Shown: positions 36,530-44,432 of the stretch, piece by piece
Position numbering within the stretch: position 1 is the stretch's first letter
Layout: the number at the start of each line of letters is the position of its first letter
Assembly (NCBI GenBank): GCA_965662775.1
Contig: CBFIIW010000010.1
Span: forward strand, 1 to 64,000
DNA: 64,000 nt
Reading direction: 5' to 3'
Origin: UBA7985 sp002690455
Lineage (GTDB): Bacteria; Pseudomonadota; Alphaproteobacteria; UBA7985
Made by a program: the position numbers and the translations under genes
Notes under the pieces: model-generated
What the model was told of the DNA's origin: nothing
What the model saw: only the letters and a program-made list of their open reading frames with translations
The model's database searches: none

Positions 36530-36671
36530 GCTCGGCGAAGGTGTTGCGCCGACCTTGTCTCGACCGCTTCGCGGTCTTCGCCAAGCCGTCGCGCAAATCC
36601 GCCGGTTTTCAGCCCAGCGGCATCACCTTCAGTCAAAGCCCGTGCAGTCAGTCCCAGAACGGTGGAATGTC

Positions 36672-36698
36672 GACGCCTCACGAAACCTGCGAGGCGTC
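36672..36698 (+). terminator. Perfect 8-bp hairpin between MFS and gabD genes (weak terminator)
   Basis: GACGCCTC-N11-GAGGCGTC forms a clean stem in the gap between two converging genes. It is followed on the plus strand by TCTGGTTGT rather than a pure T-run, so termination strength is doubtful. A second small hairpin, GACCGC-TTC-GCGGTC, lies about 100 bases earlier. Confidence 0.4.
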
Positions 36699-36750
36699 TC
36701 TGGTTGTAAATACCAATGAACCGACCGACTCAGGCTCCGAACGATCCCCT

Positions 36751-38199
36751 TTAGACGCTGAGGCAGAGGTACTTCATCTCCAAATAGTCATCGATCCCGT
36801 GGCTCGAACCCTCGCGCCCCAGACCGGATTCCTTAATGCCACCAAAGGGTGCAAGCTCGGTCGAGATGATGCCGGTGTTGATGCCGACGATCCCGTATTC
36901 CAGCGCTTCAGCAACCTTGTAAACGCGGCTGAGGTTCTGCGCGTAAAAGTACGATGCCAGACCAAAGCGCGTATCATTGGCTTGCTCAATCACCTCATCT
37001 TCGCTCTCAAAGCGGTACAGCGGCGCGAGCGGTCCAAAGGTCTCCTCCTGTGTTACCGCCATAGAGCGATCAACGTTGGTCATAATCGTTGGCTCAAAGA
37101 ACAGCCCGCCGAGTTCGTGCGGCTTGCCCCCGAGGATGATCTCAGCGCCCTTGGACAGCGCATCGTCGACGTGCTCCTGCACCTTGTCCAGAGCCTGCGG
37201 CTCAATCAGCGGACCAAAAGCCACGCCCTCGTCCATGCCGTTGCCGACCTTCATCGCGGCAATGCGAGCGGCGAATTTCTCGGCAAAGGCGTCGTAGACC
37301 CCAGCCTGTACATAGATCCGGTTGGCGCAGACACAGGTCTGCCCATTGTTGCGGAACTTACAGATGATCGCGCCCTCAACCGCTGCATCGATGTCGGCGT
37401 CGTCGAAGACGATAAACGGCGCATTCCCACCGAGTTCCATCGAGGTCTTTTTGATCTGCGGCGCGCACTGCTCCATCAACTTTGCGCCGACCTCAGTGGA
37501 GCCGGTGAACGACAGCTTGCGCACGATGGGGTTTGACGTGATCTCACCACCGATTGCTGTCGATGAACCAGTTAGCACTGACAGCACACCGGCCGGGATC
37601 CCGGCCTGCTCGGCCAGCACGCAAAGCGCTAGCGCGGAGTAGGGCGTCGCCGTCGCCGGCTTGACCACCATAGAACAGCCGGCGGCCAGCGCTGCACCCG
37701 CCTTTCGGGTGATCATGGCATTTGGGAAGTTCCAAGGCGTGATCGCCGCCGTGACCCCGATGGGCTGCTTGAGCACCTGGATTCGCTTATCGCGCTGATG
37801 GCCGGGGATGATTTCGCCGTAGGTGCGCTTGCCTTCTTCGGCAAACCATTCGATGAAACTGGCTCCGTATGCAATTTCGCCCTTAGCCTCAGCCAGCGGC
37901 TTGCCTTGTTCAAGCGTCAGGAGCTCGCCAAGCGCGTCCTGATGTTCCATCATCAGGTTGAACCACTTGATCATCACCCCATGGCGCTCCTTTGCGGTCC
38001 GCTGGGCCCATTCTTTCTGTGCGACGCGCGCGCCTTCGATGGCTGTCGCGGTCTCGGCTGCACCCATTTTCGGTACCGTGCCCAACACGGCACCAGTCGC
38101 GGGGTTGGTGACGTCAATGGTTTCGCCAGAATCGGCGTCTTTCCACTGACCGTTGATGTAACATTGCTGCCTAAACAGCGGGCTTGAGAGAACCGACAT
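36751..38199 (-). CDS. gabD: Succinate-semialdehyde dehydrogenase (NAD(P)-dependent)
   Basis: A 482-aa aldehyde dehydrogenase that oxidises succinic semialdehyde to succinate, usually at the end of GABA breakdown. The GabD-type segments are TPWNFPNAMITRKAGAALAA, FTGSTEVGAKLM, the general-base Glu in ELGGNAPFIVFDDADID, and the active Cys in NNGQTCVCANR with the second Cys typical of GabD. An AAAGGA ribosome site lies about ten bases ahead of the ATG. No GABA transaminase is nearby, so it may serve other semialdehydes. Confidence 0.9.
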   Translation of the reverse strand: MSVLSSPLFRQQCYINGQWKDADSGETIDVTNPATGAVLGTVPKMGAAETATAIEGARVAQKEWAQRTAKERHGVMIKWFNLMMEHQDALGELLTLEQGKPLAEAKGEIAYGASFIEWFAEEGKRTYGEIIPGHQRDKRIQVLKQPIGVTAAITPWNFPNAMITRKAGAALAAGCSMVVKPATATPYSALALCVLAEQAGIPAGVLSVLTGSSTAIGGEITSNPIVRKLSFTGSTEVGAKLMEQCAPQIKKTSMELGGNAPFIVFDDADIDAAVEGAIICKFRNNGQTCVCANRIYVQAGVYDAFAEKFAARIAAMKVGNGMDEGVAFGPLIEPQALDKVQEHVDDALSKGAEIILGGKPHELGGLFFEPTIMTNVDRSMAVTQEETFGPLAPLYRFESEDEVIEQANDTRFGLASYFYAQNLSRVYKVAEALEYGIVGINTGIISTELAPFGGIKESGLGREGSSHGIDDYLEMKYLCLSV

Positions 38200-38278
38200 T
38201 GCGCAACCCGTCCTTTTTTTGCGTTGCCGACGTTCTAGACCGCTTCTCCTGCACCGGCAAACGCGGCTGCGACACCAT

Positions 38279-39835
38279 TTAGGCCAGAAAGGCCGACAGA
38301 CCCCGCGTTGACCCCGACATGGCGGACAGCGCCGCAGGGTCGTTCTGCACGTCTCTGGCCATCTTCTTGCCTAGCTCGACCCCGAATTGGTCAAAACTGT
38401 TGATGCCCCAGACTGCGCCTTCAACAAAAACACGGTGCTCGTATAGGGCGATCAGCTGCCCGAGCACGAAGGGAGTCAGGCGACGGTAGGCCAGCGTCAG
38501 GCTGGGTCTGTTCCCCGGAAACCGGCGAGCGGGATCAGGCTGAGGGCTCTGGTCCTGCGTGCCCACCATCAGCGCCTCGGATTGGGCCAGACAGTTCGCC
38601 TTCAGGATAGCGTGTTGATGATTCAGACCGGGTTCGTGCGCCTCCGCAGCGATCAGAAACTCGGCCGGAACGACCCGTGTGCCTTGGTGGAGTAGCTGGT
38701 AAAACGCATGCTGGCCGTTGGTCCCTGGCTCGCCCCAGACAATCGGACCGGTCATACCCGTCACGGGTGTACCATCGCGTCGGGTATGCTTGCCATTCGA
38801 TTCCATATCAAGCTGCTGGAGATAGGCGGGCAGCAACGCCAGCCGCTGGTCATATGGCAATACAGCCCGGGTCTCAAAACCGCAGAAATTATTGTGCCAC
38901 AAACCCACCAACGCCAGCATCAGTGGCAAGTTTTCCCTATCATCGGCGTTCAGGAAGTTGTCATCCATGGCGCAGGCTCCGGCGAGAAAGTCCGAGAAAG
39001 CCTCCGGCCCGATGGCAATCATCAGGCTCAACCCCACTGGCCCCCAGAGGGAATAGCGCCCCCCAACCCAGTCTTCAAAACCAAACACCCGATCCGGGGA
39101 GATGCCGTAGGCCGTGGTCCGGTCTTGAGCCGAGGACACCGCTGCAAGATGCTGGCCGAAGTCAGCGCCCAGTGCCTGTCGCAGCCAGTCGGTCGCGCTG
39201 TCAGCATTTGTCAGGGTCTCGATGGTCGTGAAGGTCTTTGAAGCGATGATTACCAAGGTTCGCGCAGGATCCAGCCCGGCGAGTGTGTCGGCAATGTGAG
39301 CACCATCGATATTGGAGACAAAGTGCGGTTGGATTGCACCCTGGTAGGGTGAGAGCGCCCGGCTCGCCATCGCCGGGCCGAGGTCGGACCCGCCGATACC
39401 GATGTTCACGACATCGGTAAAGGGTTCGCCGTCAGCAGCAGTAATGCTGCCTTCGCGAACATCGTTGGCAAAGGCGGCCATGCGTTCGAGGCTGTCGCGC
39501 ACTAGGGCGCTCACCGGCTGACCGTCAACCTTTGGAACCCGCATTGGTGAGGGCCTGAGTGCGGTGTGCAGCACCGCCCGCCCTTCTGTGGTGTTGATCT
39601 TCTCCCCTGCAAACATGGCGGCACGCTGGGTTGACAGGCCCGCAGCGTCGGCAAGTGCCCGCAGCAGGTCGAGGCTGTCCCCGTCGATGTTCGTCTTGGA
39701 GAAATCCAGCAGCAGGCCGTCTGCCTCAGCCGAAAAGGCCTCAAACCGTCCGGACTCGCCCTCAAACAGGCTCAGGATCGGCCGATCACGTTCGGCAATA
39801 GCTTTGGCAGTGAGCTGTTTCCAGATGTCATCCAT
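38279..39835 (-). CDS. pgi: Glucose-6-phosphate isomerase
   Basis: Interconverts glucose 6-phosphate and fructose 6-phosphate. It is 518 aa from the ATG at 39835, slightly short of the E. coli enzyme (549). Two family signatures are present: IGIGGSDLGPAMASRAL with the phosphate-binding Ser and SFDQFGVELGKKMA with the catalytic Lys. GKHTRRDGTPV carries the ring-opening His. The frame is open to 39973, but the extra residues are unlike Pgi. It is about 80 bases downstream of gabD on the same strand... that is, gabD follows it only in map order; transcription runs pgi away from galU. Confidence 0.95.
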   Translation of the reverse strand: MDDIWKQLTAKAIAERDRPILSLFEGESGRFEAFSAEADGLLLDFSKTNIDGDSLDLLRALADAAGLSTQRAAMFAGEKINTTEGRAVLHTALRPSPMRVPKVDGQPVSALVRDSLERMAAFANDVREGSITAADGEPFTDVVNIGIGGSDLGPAMASRALSPYQGAIQPHFVSNIDGAHIADTLAGLDPARTLVIIASKTFTTIETLTNADSATDWLRQALGADFGQHLAAVSSAQDRTTAYGISPDRVFGFEDWVGGRYSLWGPVGLSLMIAIGPEAFSDFLAGACAMDDNFLNADDRENLPLMLALVGLWHNNFCGFETRAVLPYDQRLALLPAYLQQLDMESNGKHTRRDGTPVTGMTGPIVWGEPGTNGQHAFYQLLHQGTRVVPAEFLIAAEAHEPGLNHQHAILKANCLAQSEALMVGTQDQSPQPDPARRFPGNRPSLTLAYRRLTPFVLGQLIALYEHRVFVEGAVWGINSFDQFGVELGKKMARDVQNDPAALSAMSGSTRGLSAFLA

Positions 39836-40057
39836 AGTGGTCTCAGTCCTGAAGTTCAGCGAGCAGATAGGTCTAACCCATGAAGAAACTTTTGTTACAT
39901 CCAGACAAGAATTTGTTTCCAAGGGCACCTGCGACCTTGCCGCAAGCCTGCGCGCTTCCCACGTGCTCCGCAAGGCGCGGGTGGCCTCTCTGATGGGTAG
40001 CGTGCTTGCCCGCCAAGCGTTGTGCTATAGTCATGCAAGAAACCACGGGGAATGCCG

Positions 40058-40966
40058 ATGAGACGAGTTCGCAAGGCGGTGCTGCCAGTTGCCGGCCTGG
40101 GTACACGCTTTTTGCCTGCGACCAAAGCCATGCCCAAGGAAATGCTGACCGTCGTTGATCGGCCCGTCATCCAGCACGCGGTGCAGGAAGCGCTGGAAAG
40201 CGGCATTGAGCAGCTCATTTTTGTGACCGGTCGCGGCAAAACCGCCATCGAAGATCACTTTGACCATGCGTTTGAGCTCGAAGCAACGCTGCAATCGCGT
40301 GGTAAGCTGGAGGCGCTGCAAACCGTGGAAGCCACGAACTTCCCTCCGGGCACTATTGCCTATGTCCGTCAGCAGGAGCCCCTAGGACTGGGGCACGCGG
40401 TCTGGTGCGCCCGGCACGTGATCGGGGATGAGCCCTTTGCCGTCATGCTGCCTGATGACGTGATCCTTGGCGGCCCACCATGCCTGTCACAACTGCTCGA
40501 GGTGTATCAGCAACTAGATGCCACCGATGGCGCCAGTGCAAATCTGATCGGTGTGGAAGCCATCGAACCGGCCATGAGCCGGAAGTTCGGCATTTTGGAT
40601 ATCGACCAGTGGGACAGTGAGCAGCGCTCTTTCAGCGCCAAAGGTATTGTTGAAAAGCCCGAGCCAGACGACGCGCCTTCAAATATGGCGGTATTCGGTC
40701 GCTACATTCTCGATCCATCCGTCTTGACCTACCTTGACCGGCAGGAGCGCGGGGCAGGGGGGGAGATCCAGCTCACCGACGCCATTGACGCCAGTATCCA
40801 GCAGGGGGTGCCGACCTATGGCCGCCTGTGCGAGGGGCGACGCTTTGACTGCGGTTCCAAGCAGGGTTTTGTGCTCGCCAACGTCGCCTATGCCTTACAA
40901 GACGCGGAAATTGGCGAGCGCCTCAAACCCGCGATCCGGGCCCTTCTAGGCGAAAAACAGCACTGA
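40058..40966 (+). CDS. galU: UTP-glucose-1-phosphate uridylyltransferase
   Basis: Makes UDP-glucose from UTP and glucose 1-phosphate. It is 302 aa, standard. The nucleotide-binding signature GLGTRFLPATKAMPKEML lies near residues 13-30. FVTGRGKTAIEDHFD, VRQQEPLGLGHAV and PDDVI (metal site) follow. The C-terminal GRRFDCGSKQGFV is a GalU hallmark. Two ATG codons are possible; the one at 40058 has GGGGA six bases ahead, while for 40052 that site would be too close. It is divergent from pgi and supplies the substrate of Ugd at 8.8-10.1 kb. Confidence 0.96.
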   Translation: MRRVRKAVLPVAGLGTRFLPATKAMPKEMLTVVDRPVIQHAVQEALESGIEQLIFVTGRGKTAIEDHFDHAFELEATLQSRGKLEALQTVEATNFPPGTIAYVRQQEPLGLGHAVWCARHVIGDEPFAVMLPDDVILGGPPCLSQLLEVYQQLDATDGASANLIGVEAIEPAMSRKFGILDIDQWDSEQRSFSAKGIVEKPEPDDAPSNMAVFGRYILDPSVLTYLDRQERGAGGEIQLTDAIDASIQQGVPTYGRLCEGRRFDCGSKQGFVLANVAYALQDAEIGERLKPAIRALLGEKQH

Positions 40967-40986
40967 ACGGGCTTCACGCCCCAATC

Positions 40987-41022
40987 ATAGCCATAGCCAT
41001 AGCCTTAGCCAAAGCCATGGCC
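40987..41022. repeat. Six-unit imperfect hexamer repeat
   Basis: ATAGCC three times, then TTAGCC, AAAGCC and ATGGCC, between the convergent galU and aldehyde dehydrogenase genes. All units share the GCC end. It is a likely slippage-derived microsatellite with no visible function. Confidence 0.8.
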
Positions 41023-41048
41023 ATTGGGATGACAAGGGGGAAGAGGCT

Positions 41049-42482
41049 TTAGCCCCAACCGCTGATAGTCTTCACTTCTATGAAGTCCTCGATCCCCCAT
41101 ACGCCGCCTTCGCGGCCATTGCCAGACTGCCGCATACCGCCAAAGGGGGTGCGTGCGCCCAGACCCGTACCATTCATTTGCACCATTCCCGAGCGCAGCC
41201 GCCGCGCCAGCCGCTGGCCTTTGGCCTGATCTTGCGTTTGAACGTAGTTGGTCAGGCCGTAGGTGGTGTCGTTGGCAATGCGCAGGGCGTCTGCCTCATC
41301 CTCGAACGGGATTATCGACAGGACGGGGCCGAAAATCTCTTCCCGTGCAATAGTCATCGCGTTGTCGACATCGGCAAAAACAGTCGGTTGGACAAAGTAA
41401 CCCTTGTCCAGCCCCGCCGGACGGCCTGGGCCACCGGCCGCCAAACGGGCGCCCTCGGCGATGCCCTTCTCGATCAGCGCCCGAATCTTGTTGTATTGCA
41501 GTTCGGAAACCACCGGGCCCATGTGCTCCCCAGGCTTGCTGGCCCGGTCGACAGCTGTCGCTTTCGCGGTTGCGACCGCGGTGGCAACGGCCTGATCGTA
41601 GACGGAGCGCTCAACGAGCATGCGCGTAGGCGCGTCACAGGACTGGCCTGAGTTGGAAAAGCACTCAGCCGCTCCGCGAGCCACCGCCTCGGTGTCAGCA
41701 TCCGCGAAGATGATGTTTGCTCCCTTTCCACCCAGTTCCAGGCTGACTCGTTTGATGGTGTCGGCAGCGTTTTTAGAGATCAAAATCCCGGCCCTGGCTG
41801 AGCCCGTGAAAGAAATCATATCCAGATTTGGATGACCGGAGAGTTGTGTCCCCACACCCGGACCATCGCCATTGACCATGTTGTATACACCTGCTGGGGT
41901 GCCTGCTGCGTGCATGACTTCGGTGAAAACGATCGATGACAGCGGCGCGATTTCCGAAGGCTTTAGCACCATGGTACAGCCAGCGGCAATCGCAGGCAGC
42001 ACTTTCAGCGTGACCTGGTTCATCGGCCAGTTCCATGGCGTTATCAGTCCGACTACGCCCACGGGATCGTGCAGGATACGGTCGCCAGGGCTTTCCGGGT
42101 TGGGCGCGAATTCGAGCTCGAAGTCGCGGAAGGCGTCAATGAAGTCACTGATGTGCCCTGTCCCTGCCGTGACCTGTACCGCATTGGAAAAGTCGATCGG
42201 CGCACCCATCTCATCGCTCATCGCTTGCGCGATGTCAGCACTACGGCGCTCGTATTCGGCGGCAATGGCCTCCATAAGCTCGAGCCGCTCAGCCTTGCTG
42301 GTCTGTGACCAGCTGTCGAAGGCACGGTTGGCTGCCGCCACGGCCGCATCAGTATCAGCCTGTCCGCCAAGGGAAATCACGTCGATGGCTTCTTCGGTCG
42401 AAGGATTGATCACGTCGAAATCAAAGGCTTTGACGGGGTCTACCCATTGACCGTCGATGTAGAACTTCCGTGAATTTTCCAT
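41049..42482 (-). CDS. Aldehyde dehydrogenase family protein
   Basis: A 477-aa NAD(P)-dependent enzyme. Key segments are ITPWNWPMNQVTLKVLPAIA, FTGSARAGILI, the base Glu in LELGGKGANIIF, and the nucleophile in SNSGQSCDAPTRM (Cys followed by Asp, unlike GabD). EEIFGPVLSIIPF and GGMRQSGNGREGG close the fold. It converges with galU and has no operon partner within 200 bases. The aldehyde it uses is not predictable; this subgroup is often labelled betaine or general aldehyde dehydrogenase. Confidence 0.88.
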   Translation of the reverse strand: MENSRKFYIDGQWVDPVKAFDFDVINPSTEEAIDVISLGGQADTDAAVAAANRAFDSWSQTSKAERLELMEAIAAEYERRSADIAQAMSDEMGAPIDFSNAVQVTAGTGHISDFIDAFRDFELEFAPNPESPGDRILHDPVGVVGLITPWNWPMNQVTLKVLPAIAAGCTMVLKPSEIAPLSSIVFTEVMHAAGTPAGVYNMVNGDGPGVGTQLSGHPNLDMISFTGSARAGILISKNAADTIKRVSLELGGKGANIIFADADTEAVARGAAECFSNSGQSCDAPTRMLVERSVYDQAVATAVATAKATAVDRASKPGEHMGPVVSELQYNKIRALIEKGIAEGARLAAGGPGRPAGLDKGYFVQPTVFADVDNAMTIAREEIFGPVLSIIPFEDEADALRIANDTTYGLTNYVQTQDQAKGQRLARRLRSGMVQMNGTGLGARTPFGGMRQSGNGREGGVWGIEDFIEVKTISGWG

Positions 42483-42611
42483 GGTTTTACGCTCCTCCTC
42501 CTGACCGACACGGTCGGTTGGTTATCACTCTCTGCTTCCCTTTATGCCTTAGCACTGTTTAGCACTGCGCCAAATGCCTGCGATATCGCGCAATGGGTAG
42601 CAGAAACACAA

Positions 42612-42645
42612 AGACCCACACTGGACTAGCGCGGGTCTATAGGAC
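42612..42645 (-). terminator. Probable terminator after fhs
   Basis: On the minus strand AGACCCGC-N11-GTGGGTCT pairs over 8 base pairs (one G-U), followed by TTGTGTTTCTG. The T-run is impure. Position about 50 bases after the fhs stop fits a terminator for the formate operon; strength is uncertain. Boundaries are approximate. Confidence 0.45.
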
Positions 42646-42692
42646 GCGGCTGCTGCGCCCAGCTTATGTGCGGTACGACGGCTCCAAGGGCT

Positions 42693-44369
42693 CTAGAACA
42701 GCCCTTCGATGTCCCCGTCAGCGTTGAGCATGATCGACTCAGCCGCCGGCACCCGGGGCAGGCCCGGCATCGTCATGATCTCACCGCAGATTGCCACGAT
42801 GAAGCCGGCACCCGCCGAGAGTCGCACTTCCCGCACAGGCAGGGAATGCCCGGTCGGTGCACCGCGCAGGTTGGGGTCGGTCGAGAACGAATACTGCGTC
42901 TTGGCCATGCAGACCGGTAGGTGGCCATAGCCGTCATCTTCCCACGCCTTGAGCTGATCGCGGATTTTCTTGTCCGCTAGCACCTCGTCTGCGCGGTAGA
43001 TGCGCTTGGCGACAGTTTCAATCTTCTGAAACAGCCCCATATCATCGGGGTAGAGAGTCGCAAACTGCGAGGCGCCGCCATCAGCGATTTCCGCCACACG
43101 ATGGGCGAGGTCGATCACGCCCGCGGAGCCATCGGCCCAATGCTTGCAGACAATCGCTTCTGAACCCATGTCCTCAACGTAAGACCTGACGGCTTCGATC
43201 TCGGCATCGGTGTCGGTGACGAAGTGGTTGATGGCGACAATGACCGGTACGCCGAAAGACTTAACATTCTCGATGTGACGACCCAGGTTTGATGCGCCCG
43301 CCTGCACCGCCTCGACGTTTTCCGCGCCAAGATCGTTCTTGGCCACGCCGCCATTCATCTTCATAGCGCGCACCGTGGCAACCAGAACGACAGCGTCAGG
43401 CGCCAGACCAGCCTTCCGGCACTTGATGTTCATGAACTTTTCGGCACCCAAATCAGCCCCAAAGCCAGCTTCAGTAACCACGTAGTCGGCCAGCTTGAGC
43501 GCCGTCGTGGTCGCCACCACCGAGTTACAGCCGTGGGCGATGTTGGCAAAAGGACCGCCATGGACGAAGGCCGGGTTGTTTTCCAGCGTCTGCACCAAAT
43601 TGGGCTGCATCGCTTGCTGCAACAGCACAGTCATGGCACCGTCGGCCTTGATATCTCGGCAGTAGACCGGGGTGCGGTCGCGACGATAGGCAACAATAAT
43701 GTCACCCAGCCGTTTCTTCAGGTCATCCAAATCGGTCGAAAGACACAGGATAGCCATCACCTCAGAGGCCACGGTGATGTCGAAGCCTGCCTGACGCGGG
43801 AAACCGTTTGACACCCCGCCCAGCGAGGTCACTACGTCCCGCAGGGCGCGGTCGTTCATATCCAGTACTCGGCGCCAGACCACCCGTCGGGTGTCGATAT
43901 CCTGCTCATTCCCCCAGTAGATGTGATTTTCGATCATCGCCGAGAGCAGGTTGTGCGCCGAGGTGATGGCGTGGAAATCACCTGTGAAGTGCAGGTTCAT
44001 GTCTTCCATCGGTACGACTTGCGCATACCCGCCACCTGCGGCTCCGCCCTTCATCCCGAAACACGGGCCGAGGGACGCTTCGCGAATACAGATCATGGCA
44101 TTCTTGCCGATGGCGTTGAGGCCGTCGCCCAGCCCTACTGTGGTGGTGGTCTTGCCTTCCCCTGCCGGGGTCGGATTGATGGCAGTCACCAGGATCAGCT
44201 TACCATCCTTCTTATCCCGCTGTGCCTTGATAAATTCTGCGGAAATCTTCGCCTTGTCATGGCCAAAGGGTACGAGGTCTTCATAACCGATGCCGAGCTT
44301 TTCACCGATATTCTGGATCGGCTGCTTTTTGGCTTCGCGGGCGATTTCAATGTCAGACTTGTGGGACAT
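42693..44369 (-). CDS. fhs: Formate-tetrahydrofolate ligase
   Basis: ATP-dependent conversion of formate plus tetrahydrofolate to 10-formyl-THF; it is reversible, so it can also release formate from C1 units. It is 558 aa, standard. The ATP site NPTPAGEGKTTTTVGLGDGL lies near residues 66-85. FAHGGPFANIAHGCNS, the folate-site family signature, is near residue 290 (read here as FVHGGPFANIAHG). It follows the catalytic formate dehydrogenase subunit after 63 bases on the same strand, so formate oxidation and folate-bound C1 are tied in one operon. Confidence 0.96.
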   Translation of the reverse strand: MSHKSDIEIAREAKKQPIQNIGEKLGIGYEDLVPFGHDKAKISAEFIKAQRDKKDGKLILVTAINPTPAGEGKTTTTVGLGDGLNAIGKNAMICIREASLGPCFGMKGGAAGGGYAQVVPMEDMNLHFTGDFHAITSAHNLLSAMIENHIYWGNEQDIDTRRVVWRRVLDMNDRALRDVVTSLGGVSNGFPRQAGFDITVASEVMAILCLSTDLDDLKKRLGDIIVAYRRDRTPVYCRDIKADGAMTVLLQQAMQPNLVQTLENNPAFVHGGPFANIAHGCNSVVATTTALKLADYVVTEAGFGADLGAEKFMNIKCRKAGLAPDAVVLVATVRAMKMNGGVAKNDLGAENVEAVQAGASNLGRHIENVKSFGVPVIVAINHFVTDTDAEIEAVRSYVEDMGSEAIVCKHWADGSAGVIDLAHRVAEIADGGASQFATLYPDDMGLFQKIETVAKRIYRADEVLADKKIRDQLKAWEDDGYGHLPVCMAKTQYSFSTDPNLRGAPTGHSLPVREVRLSAGAGFIVAICGEIMTMPGLPRVPAAESIMLNADGDIEGLF

Positions 44370-44432
44370 GGTCGGGCCTTGTGATGAAAGCCGCCCAAAA
44401 GGGCAGCGGGTTTACAGATAAAGAAGAAGGAG

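Noticed and set aside
40987..41022. Hexamer array considered as a CRISPR or protein-binding array
   Set aside because: Units are six bases with no spacers, degenerate toward the end; a microsatellite.
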